64,000 nucleotides of DNA from Treponema sp. GTDB taxonomy: Bacteria; Spirochaetota; Spirochaetia; Treponematales; Treponemataceae. The translations under genes were made by a program, and so were the position numbers. The stretch spans positions 53,169-117,168 of the forward strand of contig JAFUFU010000003.1 in NCBI GenBank assembly GCA_017469785.1, given 5' to 3'. Below, piece after piece: positions 54,250-62,240 of the stretch (the stretch's first letter is position 1; each line of letters opens with the position of its first letter). The notes below the pieces were generated by a model. It saw only the letters and a program-made list of their open reading frames with translations, was not told where the DNA came from and did not search any database.

Positions 54250-54774
54250 ATGGCATTTTCAGCAGGAATTACAAAAATACGACATGCAGGGGCCGGTGAT
54301 GTCCGGAAAATTGCGGAAATCGAAGGAAAATGTTTTCCTGTTGAAGAAGCGGCTTCTTTGGAATCAATTGAAAAGCGCGTGAAAGCCTTTCCGAATCATT
54401 TCTGGCTTTTATTTGACTGTGATGAAACGGGCGGAGAAAGGGAACTCATTTCATTTATCAACGGACTCGTGACGAATCAAAAAGACTTGTGCGATGAAAT
54501 GTATGACGATGCTTCAATCCATGATGAAAACGGCGAATGGCAGATGATTTTCGGCGTGGACACTGCTCCTGAATTTCAGCACAAAGGATTTGCTTCTCAA
54601 GTGATGCAGCAGGTTATTTCTGATTCAAAGCGTGACGGACGAAAGGGAATCGTCCTTACATGCAAAGAAAAACTCCGCACATTTTACGAAAAATTCGGAT
54701 TTGTAAGCGAAGGTGTCTCTTCTTCTACACACGGCGGCGTAGTCTGGCTCCAGATGCGCCTTATATTCGGCTGA
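54250..54774 (+). CDS. GNAT-family N-acetyltransferase
   Basis: Acetyl-CoA-dependent N-acetyltransferase of 174 residues. The acetyl-CoA pyrophosphate loop is PEFQHKGFASQVMQQ, and LTCKEKLRTFYEKFGF is the typical motif B. The pattern resembles arylalkylamine-type acetyltransferases. In Bacillus, GNAT enzymes of the ytm and yxe operons acetylate S-alkylcysteines for sulfur salvage; the present gene shares its operator with cystine-type importers, so a similar substrate is a reasonable inference. It is a single-gene unit with a strong terminator. Confidence 0.85.
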   Translation: MAFSAGITKIRHAGAGDVRKIAEIEGKCFPVEEAASLESIEKRVKAFPNHFWLLFDCDETGGERELISFINGLVTNQKDLCDEMYDDASIHDENGEWQMIFGVDTAPEFQHKGFASQVMQQVISDSKRDGRKGIVLTCKEKLRTFYEKFGFVSEGVSSSTHGGVVWLQMRLIFG

Positions 54775-54825
54775 TAATCAGCTGATCCTGTCATTTCAAT
54801 TTTCCAAACACATTTAAAAAAAACA

Positions 54826-54868
54826 AGCACTGGGTTAAGGAGGTATAATTCAGAACCCAGTGCTCTTT
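54826..54868 (+). terminator. Terminator after the GNAT gene
   Basis: AGCACTGGGTT (54826-54836) pairs perfectly with AACCCAGTGCT (54854-54864), followed by CTTTT. The loop carries AAGGAGG. The remaining bases to 55168 hold only AT-rich promoter sequence. Confidence 0.8.
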
Positions 54869-55042
54869 TGGTAAGTTTTTTTGGTTTTCTATTTTGAGTT
54901 CTGGAAGAGGCACAGATACTTTTCAAAAAAGAAACGTTTGTCTCGCGAGAACCTACCGATGAAAGTTATAAAATATTTTTCAAATCCTTGCTAATACTTT
55001 TTCTCGATAGCATTTATAAATTTTTCAGATACATATTTTTTC

Positions 55043-55085
55043 CTGATAGCTTGCATAGAAATTTTATATTTCTCACGATTTTACA
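55043..55085 (+). promoter_or_regulatory. Shared upstream motif, copy B
   Basis: CTGATAGCTTGCATAGAA, then TTTTATATTTCTCACGATTT. It is nearly identical to copy C at 61124-61166. Related TTTTTC-GATA units precede it at about 55000 and 55021. A TTTACA -35 box (55080-55085) is at its end. Confidence 0.5.
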
Positions 55086-55097
55086 ATTCTGATATAA

Positions 55098-55116
55098 ACA
55101 TAGTATACCAGTAGGT
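55098..55116. promoter_or_regulatory. Rrf2-type operator of the SsuABC - nifDK pair 2 operon
   Basis: ACATAGTATACCAGTAGGT, one mismatch (A for C at position 3). It overlaps the likely -10 box TATACC (55104-55109), 18 bases after TTTACA. Confidence 0.7.
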
Positions 55117-55168
55117 AATAGCTTTCGTTTGACGGGAGCATCTAACAAAATCGTATGGAGGAAAAACT

Positions 55169-55300
55169 ATGAAGTTAAGTGATTTAGAAAAAAAGATTCA
55201 GGAAAAGGTTCACGACTTTTTAGAAATGATGGCGTTAGGTGCTTCTGCCTGTCAATTGTCAGCTCACAATACTCTCACGACATTTTATGCATATTATTGA
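55169..55300 (+). CDS. Small 43-residue protein at the head of the second operon
   Basis: An ATG 8 bases after a strong GGAGG opens 43 codons: MKLSDLEKKIQEKVHDFLEM, then a segment with the single cysteine (GASACQLSAHN) and a tyrosine-rich end (FYAYY). The N-terminal half is a charged amphipathic helix. It is the first reading frame of the transcript, 30 bases before the ATPase gene. No family is recognised. It could be a small partner protein, a leader peptide that couples translation, or the remnant of a larger gene. The good ribosome site argues that it is translated. Confidence 0.5.
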   Translation: MKLSDLEKKIQEKVHDFLEMMALGASACQLSAHNTLTTFYAYY

Positions 55301-55330
55301 TTCATAAAGATGTTGTAAAAGAGGTAAAAG

Positions 55331-56146
55331 ATGAGCGATGCAGTCATAGAGATAAAAAATCTTTCTTTGTCTTATAAATCTGAGAACACGACTTACGAAG
55401 CGTTGCGGAATATCAACCTGACGATAAACCGCGGTGAATTCATCTGTATTGTCGGTTCCAGCGGATGCGGTAAAAGTACTTTGCTTTCTGTTTTGGAAGG
55501 TCTGAATCTTCCGACTTCCGGCAGTGTAAAAATAAACGGACAGGAAGTTACTGGTCCTGGTGTTGAAAGGGCCGTAGTTTTTCAAAGCTATTCACTTTTT
55601 CCGTGGATGACCGCATTGGAAAATGTTGCTTTTGCCGTGCGTGAAAATTCGAGAAAAACAACAAAGATTACCAAAAGGGAATCTTTTGACATTGCGCGTA
55701 CTTTTTTGCGCCGTGTTGATTTGACTGCTTTTGAAGATAAGTTGCCGGGTGAACTTTCAGGCGGTATGCAGCAGCGTGTTGCAATTGCCCGTGCGATGGC
55801 GTGTAACCCTGAGATTCTTTTGATGGATGAACCTTTCGGTGCTTTGGATACCAAGATTCGAGATAATTTGCAGGGGCTTATTCTCAAACTTTGGGGCGAG
55901 GAAGAGAAAAAAAAGACCGTCGTATTTGTAACCCATGACTTGAATGAAGCCGTTCTGCTTGCGGACAGAATCGTATTTATGATTCCAAAGCAGATTTATT
56001 CAATAGTAAATATCAATCTGCCGAGACCTCATTCTCATCCGTCGGTAAAGGAAAGTCCCGAGTATAAAGAATTATATCAGAAGCTGCTGAGACTTTTTTA
56101 CAATGATAGTTCTGAATTGATTTATGATGAGGGGGCAAATATATGA
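55331..56146 (+). CDS. SsuB/TauB-type ABC ATPase (importer 3)
   Basis: ATPase of 271 residues for a nitrate/sulfonate/taurine-class importer. Walker A GSSGCGKST is at 42-50, the signature LSGGMQQRVAIARA and Walker B ILLMDEPFGALDTK. The FQSYSLFPWMTALENV and FGALDTKIRDNL segments are characteristic of the SsuB/TauB/NrtD group, unlike the GlnQ-type ATPases of importers 1 and 2. It overlaps the permease gene by four bases (ATGA). Confidence 0.88.
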   Translation: MSDAVIEIKNLSLSYKSENTTYEALRNINLTINRGEFICIVGSSGCGKSTLLSVLEGLNLPTSGSVKINGQEVTGPGVERAVVFQSYSLFPWMTALENVAFAVRENSRKTTKITKRESFDIARTFLRRVDLTAFEDKLPGELSGGMQQRVAIARAMACNPEILLMDEPFGALDTKIRDNLQGLILKLWGEEEKKKTVVFVTHDLNEAVLLADRIVFMIPKQIYSIVNINLPRPHSHPSVKESPEYKELYQKLLRLFYNDSSELIYDEGANI

Positions 56147-57096
56147 GCACTAACAGAATAGCAGAAAAATGGTCAATCAAATCAGTTCTTTTCAATTTGC
56201 CGAATCTGCTTTTTATTGCGACATTGCTTTGTTTTTTGTTGCCGAGTAAATATGCAACAGAGATGCGTATTGGACTTAAGAGTGCTTTTGCATTTATTGT
56301 TGTTCTTGCCCTCGTGGAGATTGTTTTTTTAATCAAACTTCAAAATCCTCGGAAAAGATGTTCTGTACTTGATGTTTACGCATTTATCTTTGGGGTCCTG
56401 CTTGTTTGGGAACTGTGTGTCTCTCGTCTAAATCTGCTGCCTTATGTGTTCATTCCTGCTCCTGAAAATGTGTTTAATGTGTTCATTCAGGACTGGAAGA
56501 CAGTTCTTTTGGGATTTTTTAATTCTATGTTTTTGATTTTTGTCGGAATGTCTGTCGCTATGGTTGCTGCTGTAATTCTAGGTACATTGGTCGGCTGGAA
56601 CAAAAGGCTTGCAAGTACGATATATCCGATTGCCAAGGCTGTTTCAACGGTTCCTGCGCTTATTTATACACCGTACATAGTATTGATTATGCCGAACTTC
56701 AAGCTTGCTTCTTTGTTCGTTATTTTTCTCAGTAATTTCTGGAGTACATTTATGGGCTCAATCAATAATACAGCTTTTGTTGAGGAGCGCATCATAAATT
56801 CTGCCCGTGTACTCAATCTTTCAACTCCAGTTATTTTGTTCAGAATTATAATTCCGTTCAATTTGCCCCGCATTATAAACAGCCTTCCGATTCATCTTTC
56901 TTCTTCGCTTATGACGCTTACGGTTGCAGAAATGCTTGGCGCGAACAGCGGCATGGGATATTTTGTTCGTCTGGCACTAAACTTTGCGAATTATACAAAG
57001 GCTATTGCCGGAATTATCTTTATTGGAATCGTTGTTACCTTGTTGAATCTTATTATTGATGCGGCAAAAAAGCGATTCATTAAGTGGAATTATTAA
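56143..57096 (+). CDS. SsuC/TauC-type ABC permease (importer 3)
   Basis: Permease of 317 residues with about seven transmembrane helices; the first two (about residues 20-65) are additional to the usual SsuC core. The core opens FIPAPENVFNVF, as in SsuC and TauC, and the docking loop lies in VEERIINSARVLNLSTPVIL. It follows the ATPase gene with a four-base overlap and precedes the binding-protein gene by 45 bases. Confidence 0.86.
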   Translation: MSTNRIAEKWSIKSVLFNLPNLLFIATLLCFLLPSKYATEMRIGLKSAFAFIVVLALVEIVFLIKLQNPRKRCSVLDVYAFIFGVLLVWELCVSRLNLLPYVFIPAPENVFNVFIQDWKTVLLGFFNSMFLIFVGMSVAMVAAVILGTLVGWNKRLASTIYPIAKAVSTVPALIYTPYIVLIMPNFKLASLFVIFLSNFWSTFMGSINNTAFVEERIINSARVLNLSTPVILFRIIIPFNLPRIINSLPIHLSSSLMTLTVAEMLGANSGMGYFVRLALNFANYTKAIAGIIFIGIVVTLLNLIIDAAKKRFIKWNY

Positions 57097-57141
57097 AAAT
57101 TTAAATTATAGGGGAAACCCTAAAAAAAATAAGGAGCATTT

Positions 57142-58245
57142 ATGAAAAAATCAGTAAAAAAAGTGTTGTTCACACTCTCCGCAGGAATTGCCGTTTTGTT
57201 TGCAACGGCATGTTCAAAAAAAACGGCAAGCGTTAAATATACGCTGAATCTTGCAAGGTCAGTTTCTGAAACGGCAGGAAATCCGCTCATTTTGATTTCA
57301 AATGAAAACAATTTTTATGCGGATAATGGACTTGAACTTCAGTTTACTGGTGTTGAAAGAGCTGGTGCTACAGAGGCCGTCAGTATTGGTAAAATGGACG
57401 GACAGTATTTGTACCTTGTTCCACCGCTGGCAGAGGGCGGACAGGGAGCTAATATTACAATCCTTGCAGGTTCGGTTTCTGGTGGAAAGGCTGTTCTTGC
57501 ACGCAAAGAAGTTGTTGATAAACTGAGAAATGTCAATGACTGGAAAGGTGCAAAAATCGGTCTTAAGCTATATGCAATTCCGGATATGATTATCAAAAGT
57601 GCTCTGAGTGAGGATTATGGATTCGATTTGGAAAAAGATGTCGAGTTCAAATATTATGACGGAGACGAAACTACAGTTGCCGCACTTCGAAAGGGCCTTA
57701 TTGATGTAGGTACAACATCAAGTTCTTATGTTGAGGTCGCAAAATCTCTTGGAGTTGAATATTTGTTCCCTCTGACAAAATTGAAACCTAACTATGTCTG
57801 TTGTCGTCAATCCGTTAATACAAAACGCCTTGAAGAGGACAGAGAGGCATTCAAGATTCTTGTTAAAGGTGAAATCCTTGCCTATAAAACTTACAAAACA
57901 GACGAAAAACTGGCTGTTTCAATCTTTTCTTCGGCTATCGGACAGACTGAGGAATGGACTTATGATTATCTGTACAATACTGAGACTAATCAGGAAATAA
58001 ACTTCAATCCAGACCCTAACTACAACGGAACGCTTGGCGTTTATACAATTTTACAGAATTCCGGCTACATCGAGAACGGAAGACCTTTAAATGAATTCTT
58101 CAATATTGAACTGTATGCTGAGGTTCTCAAGGAAGTCATTGCAGAAAATCCTAACGATCCTTTCTACAAGGATATGTGGTCATTCTTCGTTAAAAATAAC
58201 AATAAATACCCTAACTTCAGCTCAACATATAGTTCTACAATCTGA
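57142..58245 (+). CDS. SsuA/NMT1-type binding lipoprotein (importer 3)
   Basis: Binding protein of 367 residues with a lipobox (LFATAC). The pattern LNLARSVSETAGNPLILISN and VGTTSSSYVEVAKSLGVEYL fits the NMT1/SsuA class that binds sulfonates, taurine, nitrate or thiamine precursors. Given the sulfur regulon, a sulfonate or other organosulfur anion is the first guess. It is 35 bases before the second NifD-like gene, so import and reduction are encoded on one transcript. Confidence 0.86.
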   Translation: MKKSVKKVLFTLSAGIAVLFATACSKKTASVKYTLNLARSVSETAGNPLILISNENNFYADNGLELQFTGVERAGATEAVSIGKMDGQYLYLVPPLAEGGQGANITILAGSVSGGKAVLARKEVVDKLRNVNDWKGAKIGLKLYAIPDMIIKSALSEDYGFDLEKDVEFKYYDGDETTVAALRKGLIDVGTTSSSYVEVAKSLGVEYLFPLTKLKPNYVCCRQSVNTKRLEEDREAFKILVKGEILAYKTYKTDEKLAVSIFSSAIGQTEEWTYDYLYNTETNQEINFNPDPNYNGTLGVYTILQNSGYIENGRPLNEFFNIELYAEVLKEVIAENPNDPFYKDMWSFFVKNNNKYPNFSSTYSSTI

Positions 58246-58280
58246 CATAGCGTGAGACAAGATAAGAAGAGGTAAAAAAA

Positions 58281-59750
58281 ATGGTTGAGAAACAGATTCC
58301 TGAGACTATTCGTGACACGCATCCTGGTTTTGTTGATGCGACTGTTGGAACATACGAAGAAATAAAAGGAAAAATAGAAAAAAAATGTCTTAAAAACGCG
58401 CACAGAAAGTTTGCGCAGGGCATTCAGTGTCTGCAATATAACAGCGTAAATGTACTTTTAAGTCTGCAAGATACGGTAATGGTCGTTCATTCACCGCTTG
58501 GTTGTGCTGCATGTGGTGCGCTCCGTGGAATAGAGCGGCTTAATGTCTATAAACATCACATGGGACAAGCTGATGCTAAAGAAAGCCGCATCATTTCTAC
58601 GGCATTAGGTGAAAAAGAAGTCATTCTAGGTGGAGAAACCAGGCTTAAAGAGACGATTGATGAAGCTGTTGCAAGACACCATCCGAAAATCGTATTTATT
58701 CTTTCAAGCTGTGCCGCCGCAATTATCGGTGATGACATAGACGCAGTCGCAGAAAAAATTGAGAAGAAATATAAGTCGGAAGGAATCTTGTTTGCTCCCG
58801 TTCATTGTGAGGGTTTCAAAGCAAAAAATCATGCCACAGGATATGACCTCGCACTTGCTACGATTCAAAACTATGTCATTCGGTTGGCGCGTCCGCCGAA
58901 AAAAAAGGGACTTATCAATTTATTCACACCTCATACTGTAAGTTATGCAGATCAGCTTGAGATGAAAAGAATGCTTAAGGCTATCGGCCTTGATGCAAAT
59001 GTCATGCCGTATAATGCGACTTATCAGGATATTATGAACATTCCTGCTGCTGAATACAATATTTCGGTTTGTCAGATTTATGCTGATGATTATATGCGCT
59101 TCCTCAAGGAAAAATACGGAATACCGTTCGCCAAAACATGTATGCCGGTTGGAACCAGAAGCACTGACCTTTGGTTGCGTTCGATTGCAAAAATTGCTGG
59201 AAAAGAAAAGGAGGCTGAGGAATTCATAGCAAGGGAACGCGCAGCCGTCATGGATGAGATTAACGAGATAAAAAAGAAAACTCAGGGTCTGAAAGCATTC
59301 ATAACGGCTGGAACAGGCCGAGGTTTTGCTGCGGCAACAATAATCGGTGACTATGGTATGAAACTTCTTGCAATGCACACACCGTATTATGAGGATGCTT
59401 ACATCGATGACTTTAAACTCATTGAAGAACTTCATGGCTCCGGATTTTTAATCAATGTAGCAGAAATTCAGCCGTATCAGCAGGTAAATCTTGTCAAAAA
59501 ATACAATCCTGATATTTTCATCGGGCTTTCAATCTGGACATCCCGTCTTGGCATCAATACAACACATATCCTTGACCCGAAAAGATTTACTTTCGGATAT
59601 CGCGGAGCATTGTATTTGGGAAGAAAAATATCAGATGCGCTTTCCAACAATAATTTCAACAGAAAGCTTTCAAAGCATACACGCCTTCCATACCGAGACA
59701 GCTGGTTTGAAGACGATGCGTTTAAATATGTCGAATTTCCAGAAGAGTAG
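58281..59750 (+). CDS. NifD-like nitrogenase-family catalytic subunit, pair 2
   Basis: Alpha-subunit homologue of 489 residues, a close paralogue of the protein at 46641. P-cluster cysteines align as C50, C75 and C144; the cofactor ligands as C264 in SVCQIYADDYM and H429 in TTHILDPKRF. Its counterpart of alpha-His195 is again tyrosine (FKAKNHATGYD). Differences from pair 1 lie around the cluster approaches, for example SPLGCAACGALRG against SPLGCSGCAAFGA, which could tune substrate choice. It follows the SsuABC-type importer. Like pair 1 it has no Fe protein gene of its own and should use the NifH-like protein at 41060. Confidence 0.88.
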   Translation: MVEKQIPETIRDTHPGFVDATVGTYEEIKGKIEKKCLKNAHRKFAQGIQCLQYNSVNVLLSLQDTVMVVHSPLGCAACGALRGIERLNVYKHHMGQADAKESRIISTALGEKEVILGGETRLKETIDEAVARHHPKIVFILSSCAAAIIGDDIDAVAEKIEKKYKSEGILFAPVHCEGFKAKNHATGYDLALATIQNYVIRLARPPKKKGLINLFTPHTVSYADQLEMKRMLKAIGLDANVMPYNATYQDIMNIPAAEYNISVCQIYADDYMRFLKEKYGIPFAKTCMPVGTRSTDLWLRSIAKIAGKEKEAEEFIARERAAVMDEINEIKKKTQGLKAFITAGTGRGFAAATIIGDYGMKLLAMHTPYYEDAYIDDFKLIEELHGSGFLINVAEIQPYQQVNLVKKYNPDIFIGLSIWTSRLGINTTHILDPKRFTFGYRGALYLGRKISDALSNNNFNRKLSKHTRLPYRDSWFEDDAFKYVEFPEE

Positions 59751-59765
59751 AGAAGGGGTACTTAT

Positions 59766-61031
59766 ATGAAACATTGTATTGAGCGACCGAGAGAATTCTG
59801 TTCGCTTAACGGAGCTATTGATGTCGTCGGAAATATTTACAGGGCAATTCCGATAATTCATGCCAGTGCTGGATGTAGTCTTCAAGCTGCAAACATGACG
59901 AATTTGTATTATTTGGGCGGATATCACGGACTTCCCAGTTCAAACTGTTATGAAAAGGAAGTCGTTTTCGGAGGAACACAGCGGCTTCGTGAGACAATAC
60001 AGGGAAGTCTGGATGTTATGGACGGCGATATATATGCTGTCCTGACAGGATGTTCCATGAGCATAAACGGTGATGATGTTGAGAGTATAGTCAGTGAGTT
60101 CAAGGATGCTCCATATCCTGTCGTGACTATTGATTCAGGTGGATTTAGGGGTGATACATACTACGGATATCAACTTGCATTGCTCAAACTGATACAAACA
60201 CTTGCAAAAAAAACGGAACGGGATCCTTTGCTCGTAAATTTGTACGGTCAGGTACCTAGCACTGATTTTACTTTGCGGGGTGATCTTGAAGAAATCGCCA
60301 GAATTCTGAGTAAAATTGGTGTAAAAGTGAATACATTTTTCATCGAACAAGACGGAATTCAACAGCTGAAGAATTCTGGAAATGCGGCACTCAACATAAA
60401 TCTTTCACCGTGGATTGGCAAGAATATCGATGCGTATTATAAGACTGCATTTGGAATCGAGACGCTTGAATACAATGGCTGGCCGGTAGGTCCGACTGCT
60501 GTTGCTGATTTTTTACGAAAAGTTGGTGATAAACTTGGAATTGATAAAAATCAGGTTGAAAAGGCGATTGCAGACGAAGAAAAATATGCATATCAATACT
60601 TTGATTCTCTTATGGGTGATTTTGAGAGACATCGATTTATTCTTGTCGGAGAAACAACCGTTGCTTTGGGAGCGCTGCGTTTTCTTGTAAATGATTATGG
60701 ACACATACCGCTTGTCGTCATTTTTACAGATACCGTTCCAGACAATAAAAAAGCTGTGATAGAAGATGAGGTTCGTGCGCTTGAGTATAACGAAAATGTA
60801 GACATCTATTTTGAGGATGATAATCATAATATCGAGCAAATTGCGCTCAAATATAAAGAACGACTCACTGTTGTACTAGGAAGCAGTTATGAAAAGCCTC
60901 TTGCTAAAAAAGTCGGAACTTTCTTTGTGAATGTTTCGGCGCCTTGTCTTGATAAAAAGACATTGAATAAGTCCCATATTGGAATTCGTGGTTGCATTAC
61001 CTTCATCGAAGATATGTATAATCACTACTGA
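59766..61031 (+). CDS. NifK-like nitrogenase-family beta subunit, pair 2
   Basis: Beta-subunit homologue of 421 residues, exactly the length of its paralogue at 48236. Cysteines C12, C37 and C96 match the P-cluster positions (HASAGCSLQ, LTGCSMSINGDD). It starts 15 bases after the NifD-like gene, with no palindromic insert, showing the ancestral spacing of the pair. An intrinsic terminator follows, ending the operon of small ORF, importer 3 and reductase 2. Confidence 0.88.
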   Translation: MKHCIERPREFCSLNGAIDVVGNIYRAIPIIHASAGCSLQAANMTNLYYLGGYHGLPSSNCYEKEVVFGGTQRLRETIQGSLDVMDGDIYAVLTGCSMSINGDDVESIVSEFKDAPYPVVTIDSGGFRGDTYYGYQLALLKLIQTLAKKTERDPLLVNLYGQVPSTDFTLRGDLEEIARILSKIGVKVNTFFIEQDGIQQLKNSGNAALNINLSPWIGKNIDAYYKTAFGIETLEYNGWPVGPTAVADFLRKVGDKLGIDKNQVEKAIADEEKYAYQYFDSLMGDFERHRFILVGETTVALGALRFLVNDYGHIPLVVIFTDTVPDNKKAVIEDEVRALEYNENVDIYFEDDNHNIEQIALKYKERLTVVLGSSYEKPLAKKVGTFFVNVSAPCLDKKTLNKSHIGIRGCITFIEDMYNHY

Positions 61032-61047
61032 TAAAAAACTTAAACTG

Positions 61048-61084
61048 AAGGCGCATTTTGATTTTTCAAATGTGCCTTTTTTCT
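61048..61084 (+). terminator. Terminator after nifK-like 2
   Basis: AAGGCGCATTT (61048-61058) pairs with AAATGTGCCTT (61068-61078), followed by a T-run. Confidence 0.8.
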
Positions 61085-61123
61085 TTTAGAAAATTACCTC
61101 ACTTTGCAAACTAATATTTTTTT

Positions 61124-61166
61124 CTGATACCTCCCATAGAAATTTTATATTTTTCACGATTTTACA
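61124..61166 (+). promoter_or_regulatory. Shared upstream motif, copy C
   Basis: CTGATACCTCCCATAGAA, then TTTTATATTTTTCACGATTT, matching copy B at almost every base. A TTTACA -35 box (61161-61166) follows at the same place. Confidence 0.5.
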
Positions 61167-61178
61167 ATTTTGATATAA

Positions 61179-61197
61179 ACATAGCATAACAGTAGGT
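61179..61197. promoter_or_regulatory. Rrf2-type operator of the tandem binding-protein operon
   Basis: ACATAGCATAACAGTAGGT, one mismatch, at the same distance from the TTTACA box as at 55098, overlapping a CATAAC -10. Confidence 0.7.
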
Positions 61198-61290
61198 AAT
61201 ACGGAGGTTCAAAATAATTATACGACATAAACGAATTTCTGGATTCCGAACATAACAAATCAATTTCAAAAAACAGAGGAGAAACAGTCT

Positions 61291-62214
61291 ATGAAAAAAC
61301 CATCGCTTTTATCAAAACATTTGCTGAAAATTGCGCTCGTGCTTCTTTCACCCATGCTGATTTCGGTGCTTTCGTGCAATGGTAAAAAAGAATCTGGTGC
61401 GAAAGTAGAGGTTAGAAAAATTACGGTTGCGGTTCGACAGGATTATATTCCGTATGCCTATGTCGATGAAAGCGGAAAATTAACAGGCTATGAATATGAT
61501 ATTCTCCGTGCAGCAGAAAAATTTCTTCCTCAGTATAAATTTGAATATTTTGCAACTGGACAGGAAGACGCTTTGCTTGGTCTTGAAACTGGTAGAAACC
61601 AGATTGTTGTGAGCGGTTTGTTCTCCAATCCGACTCGTGTAGCGAAATATGGAATCCCAAAAAATCCTGAGAGTGCGACTGTCACCGGATTTTATGTGAA
61701 CGCAAAATACAAGGACAAATTGCAGGGCTGGAACAAAGAGGACGGCTATTCTGATATTTTTTACAACAACCTGAAAGTTGCTCCGATTTTTGGTGCTGGT
61801 GGAATTCTTGGAATTGCAGAGGAATACAACAGAAAAAACCCAGATCGAAAAATTTCGTATGAGACTGGCTCAACTAGGATTCCGAGCACTGAGTTTTTTG
61901 CGTGGGTACTAGAGGGGCGCTATGATGCTGTTCTTGGAAATGAATCAAGTTTCTGGCAGACCTACAACCTTGATGGAAAAATCAATTCTAGTGGTACACC
62001 AGATCCGAATTACAAAGACAAGCTTATTTTTGTTCCGACTTACAGCATTGGTGTGTGGCCGTTCTTCAACAAAAACGAAACACAGCTTATCGAGGACTAC
62101 AACAAGGCTTTTGAGGAATTGTATAAAAATGGCACTGTAAAGACTCTTCAGGAAAAATATTTTGGAAAAGAAGTTCTTTCTGGACTTCGTGAACATGAAA
62201 AGATTCGCTTCTGA
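61291..62214 (+). CDS. ABC importer 4 binding lipoprotein (first of a tandem pair)
   Basis: Family-3 binding protein of 307 residues with a lipobox (VLSCNGKK). The binding-core segments are VRQDYIPYAYVDESGKLTGY and ALLGLETGRNQIVVSGLF. A leader of about 90 bases precedes it, with GAGGAG before the ATG; a GGAGG at 61203 has no usable start codon after it. It is the first gene of an operon with a paralogous binding protein and a permease. Spacing to the next gene is 26 bases. Confidence 0.87.
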   Translation: MKKPSLLSKHLLKIALVLLSPMLISVLSCNGKKESGAKVEVRKITVAVRQDYIPYAYVDESGKLTGYEYDILRAAEKFLPQYKFEYFATGQEDALLGLETGRNQIVVSGLFSNPTRVAKYGIPKNPESATVTGFYVNAKYKDKLQGWNKEDGYSDIFYNNLKVAPIFGAGGILGIAEEYNRKNPDRKISYETGSTRIPSTEFFAWVLEGRYDAVLGNESSFWQTYNLDGKINSSGTPDPNYKDKLIFVPTYSIGVWPFFNKNETQLIEDYNKAFEELYKNGTVKTLQEKYFGKEVLSGLREHEKIRF

Positions 62215-62240
62215 TTCAAACTACATAATGAGGTACAAAT

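Noticed and set aside
46641-59750. CfbD or protochlorophyllide/chlorophyllide reductase subunits
   Set aside because: Those families lack the cofactor Cys and His ligands that are present here, and no tetrapyrrole genes are nearby.
61198-61260. Leader peptide after GGAGG at 61203
   Set aside because: No ATG, GTG or TTG lies at a suitable distance; only an ATT frame of about a dozen codons would be possible.
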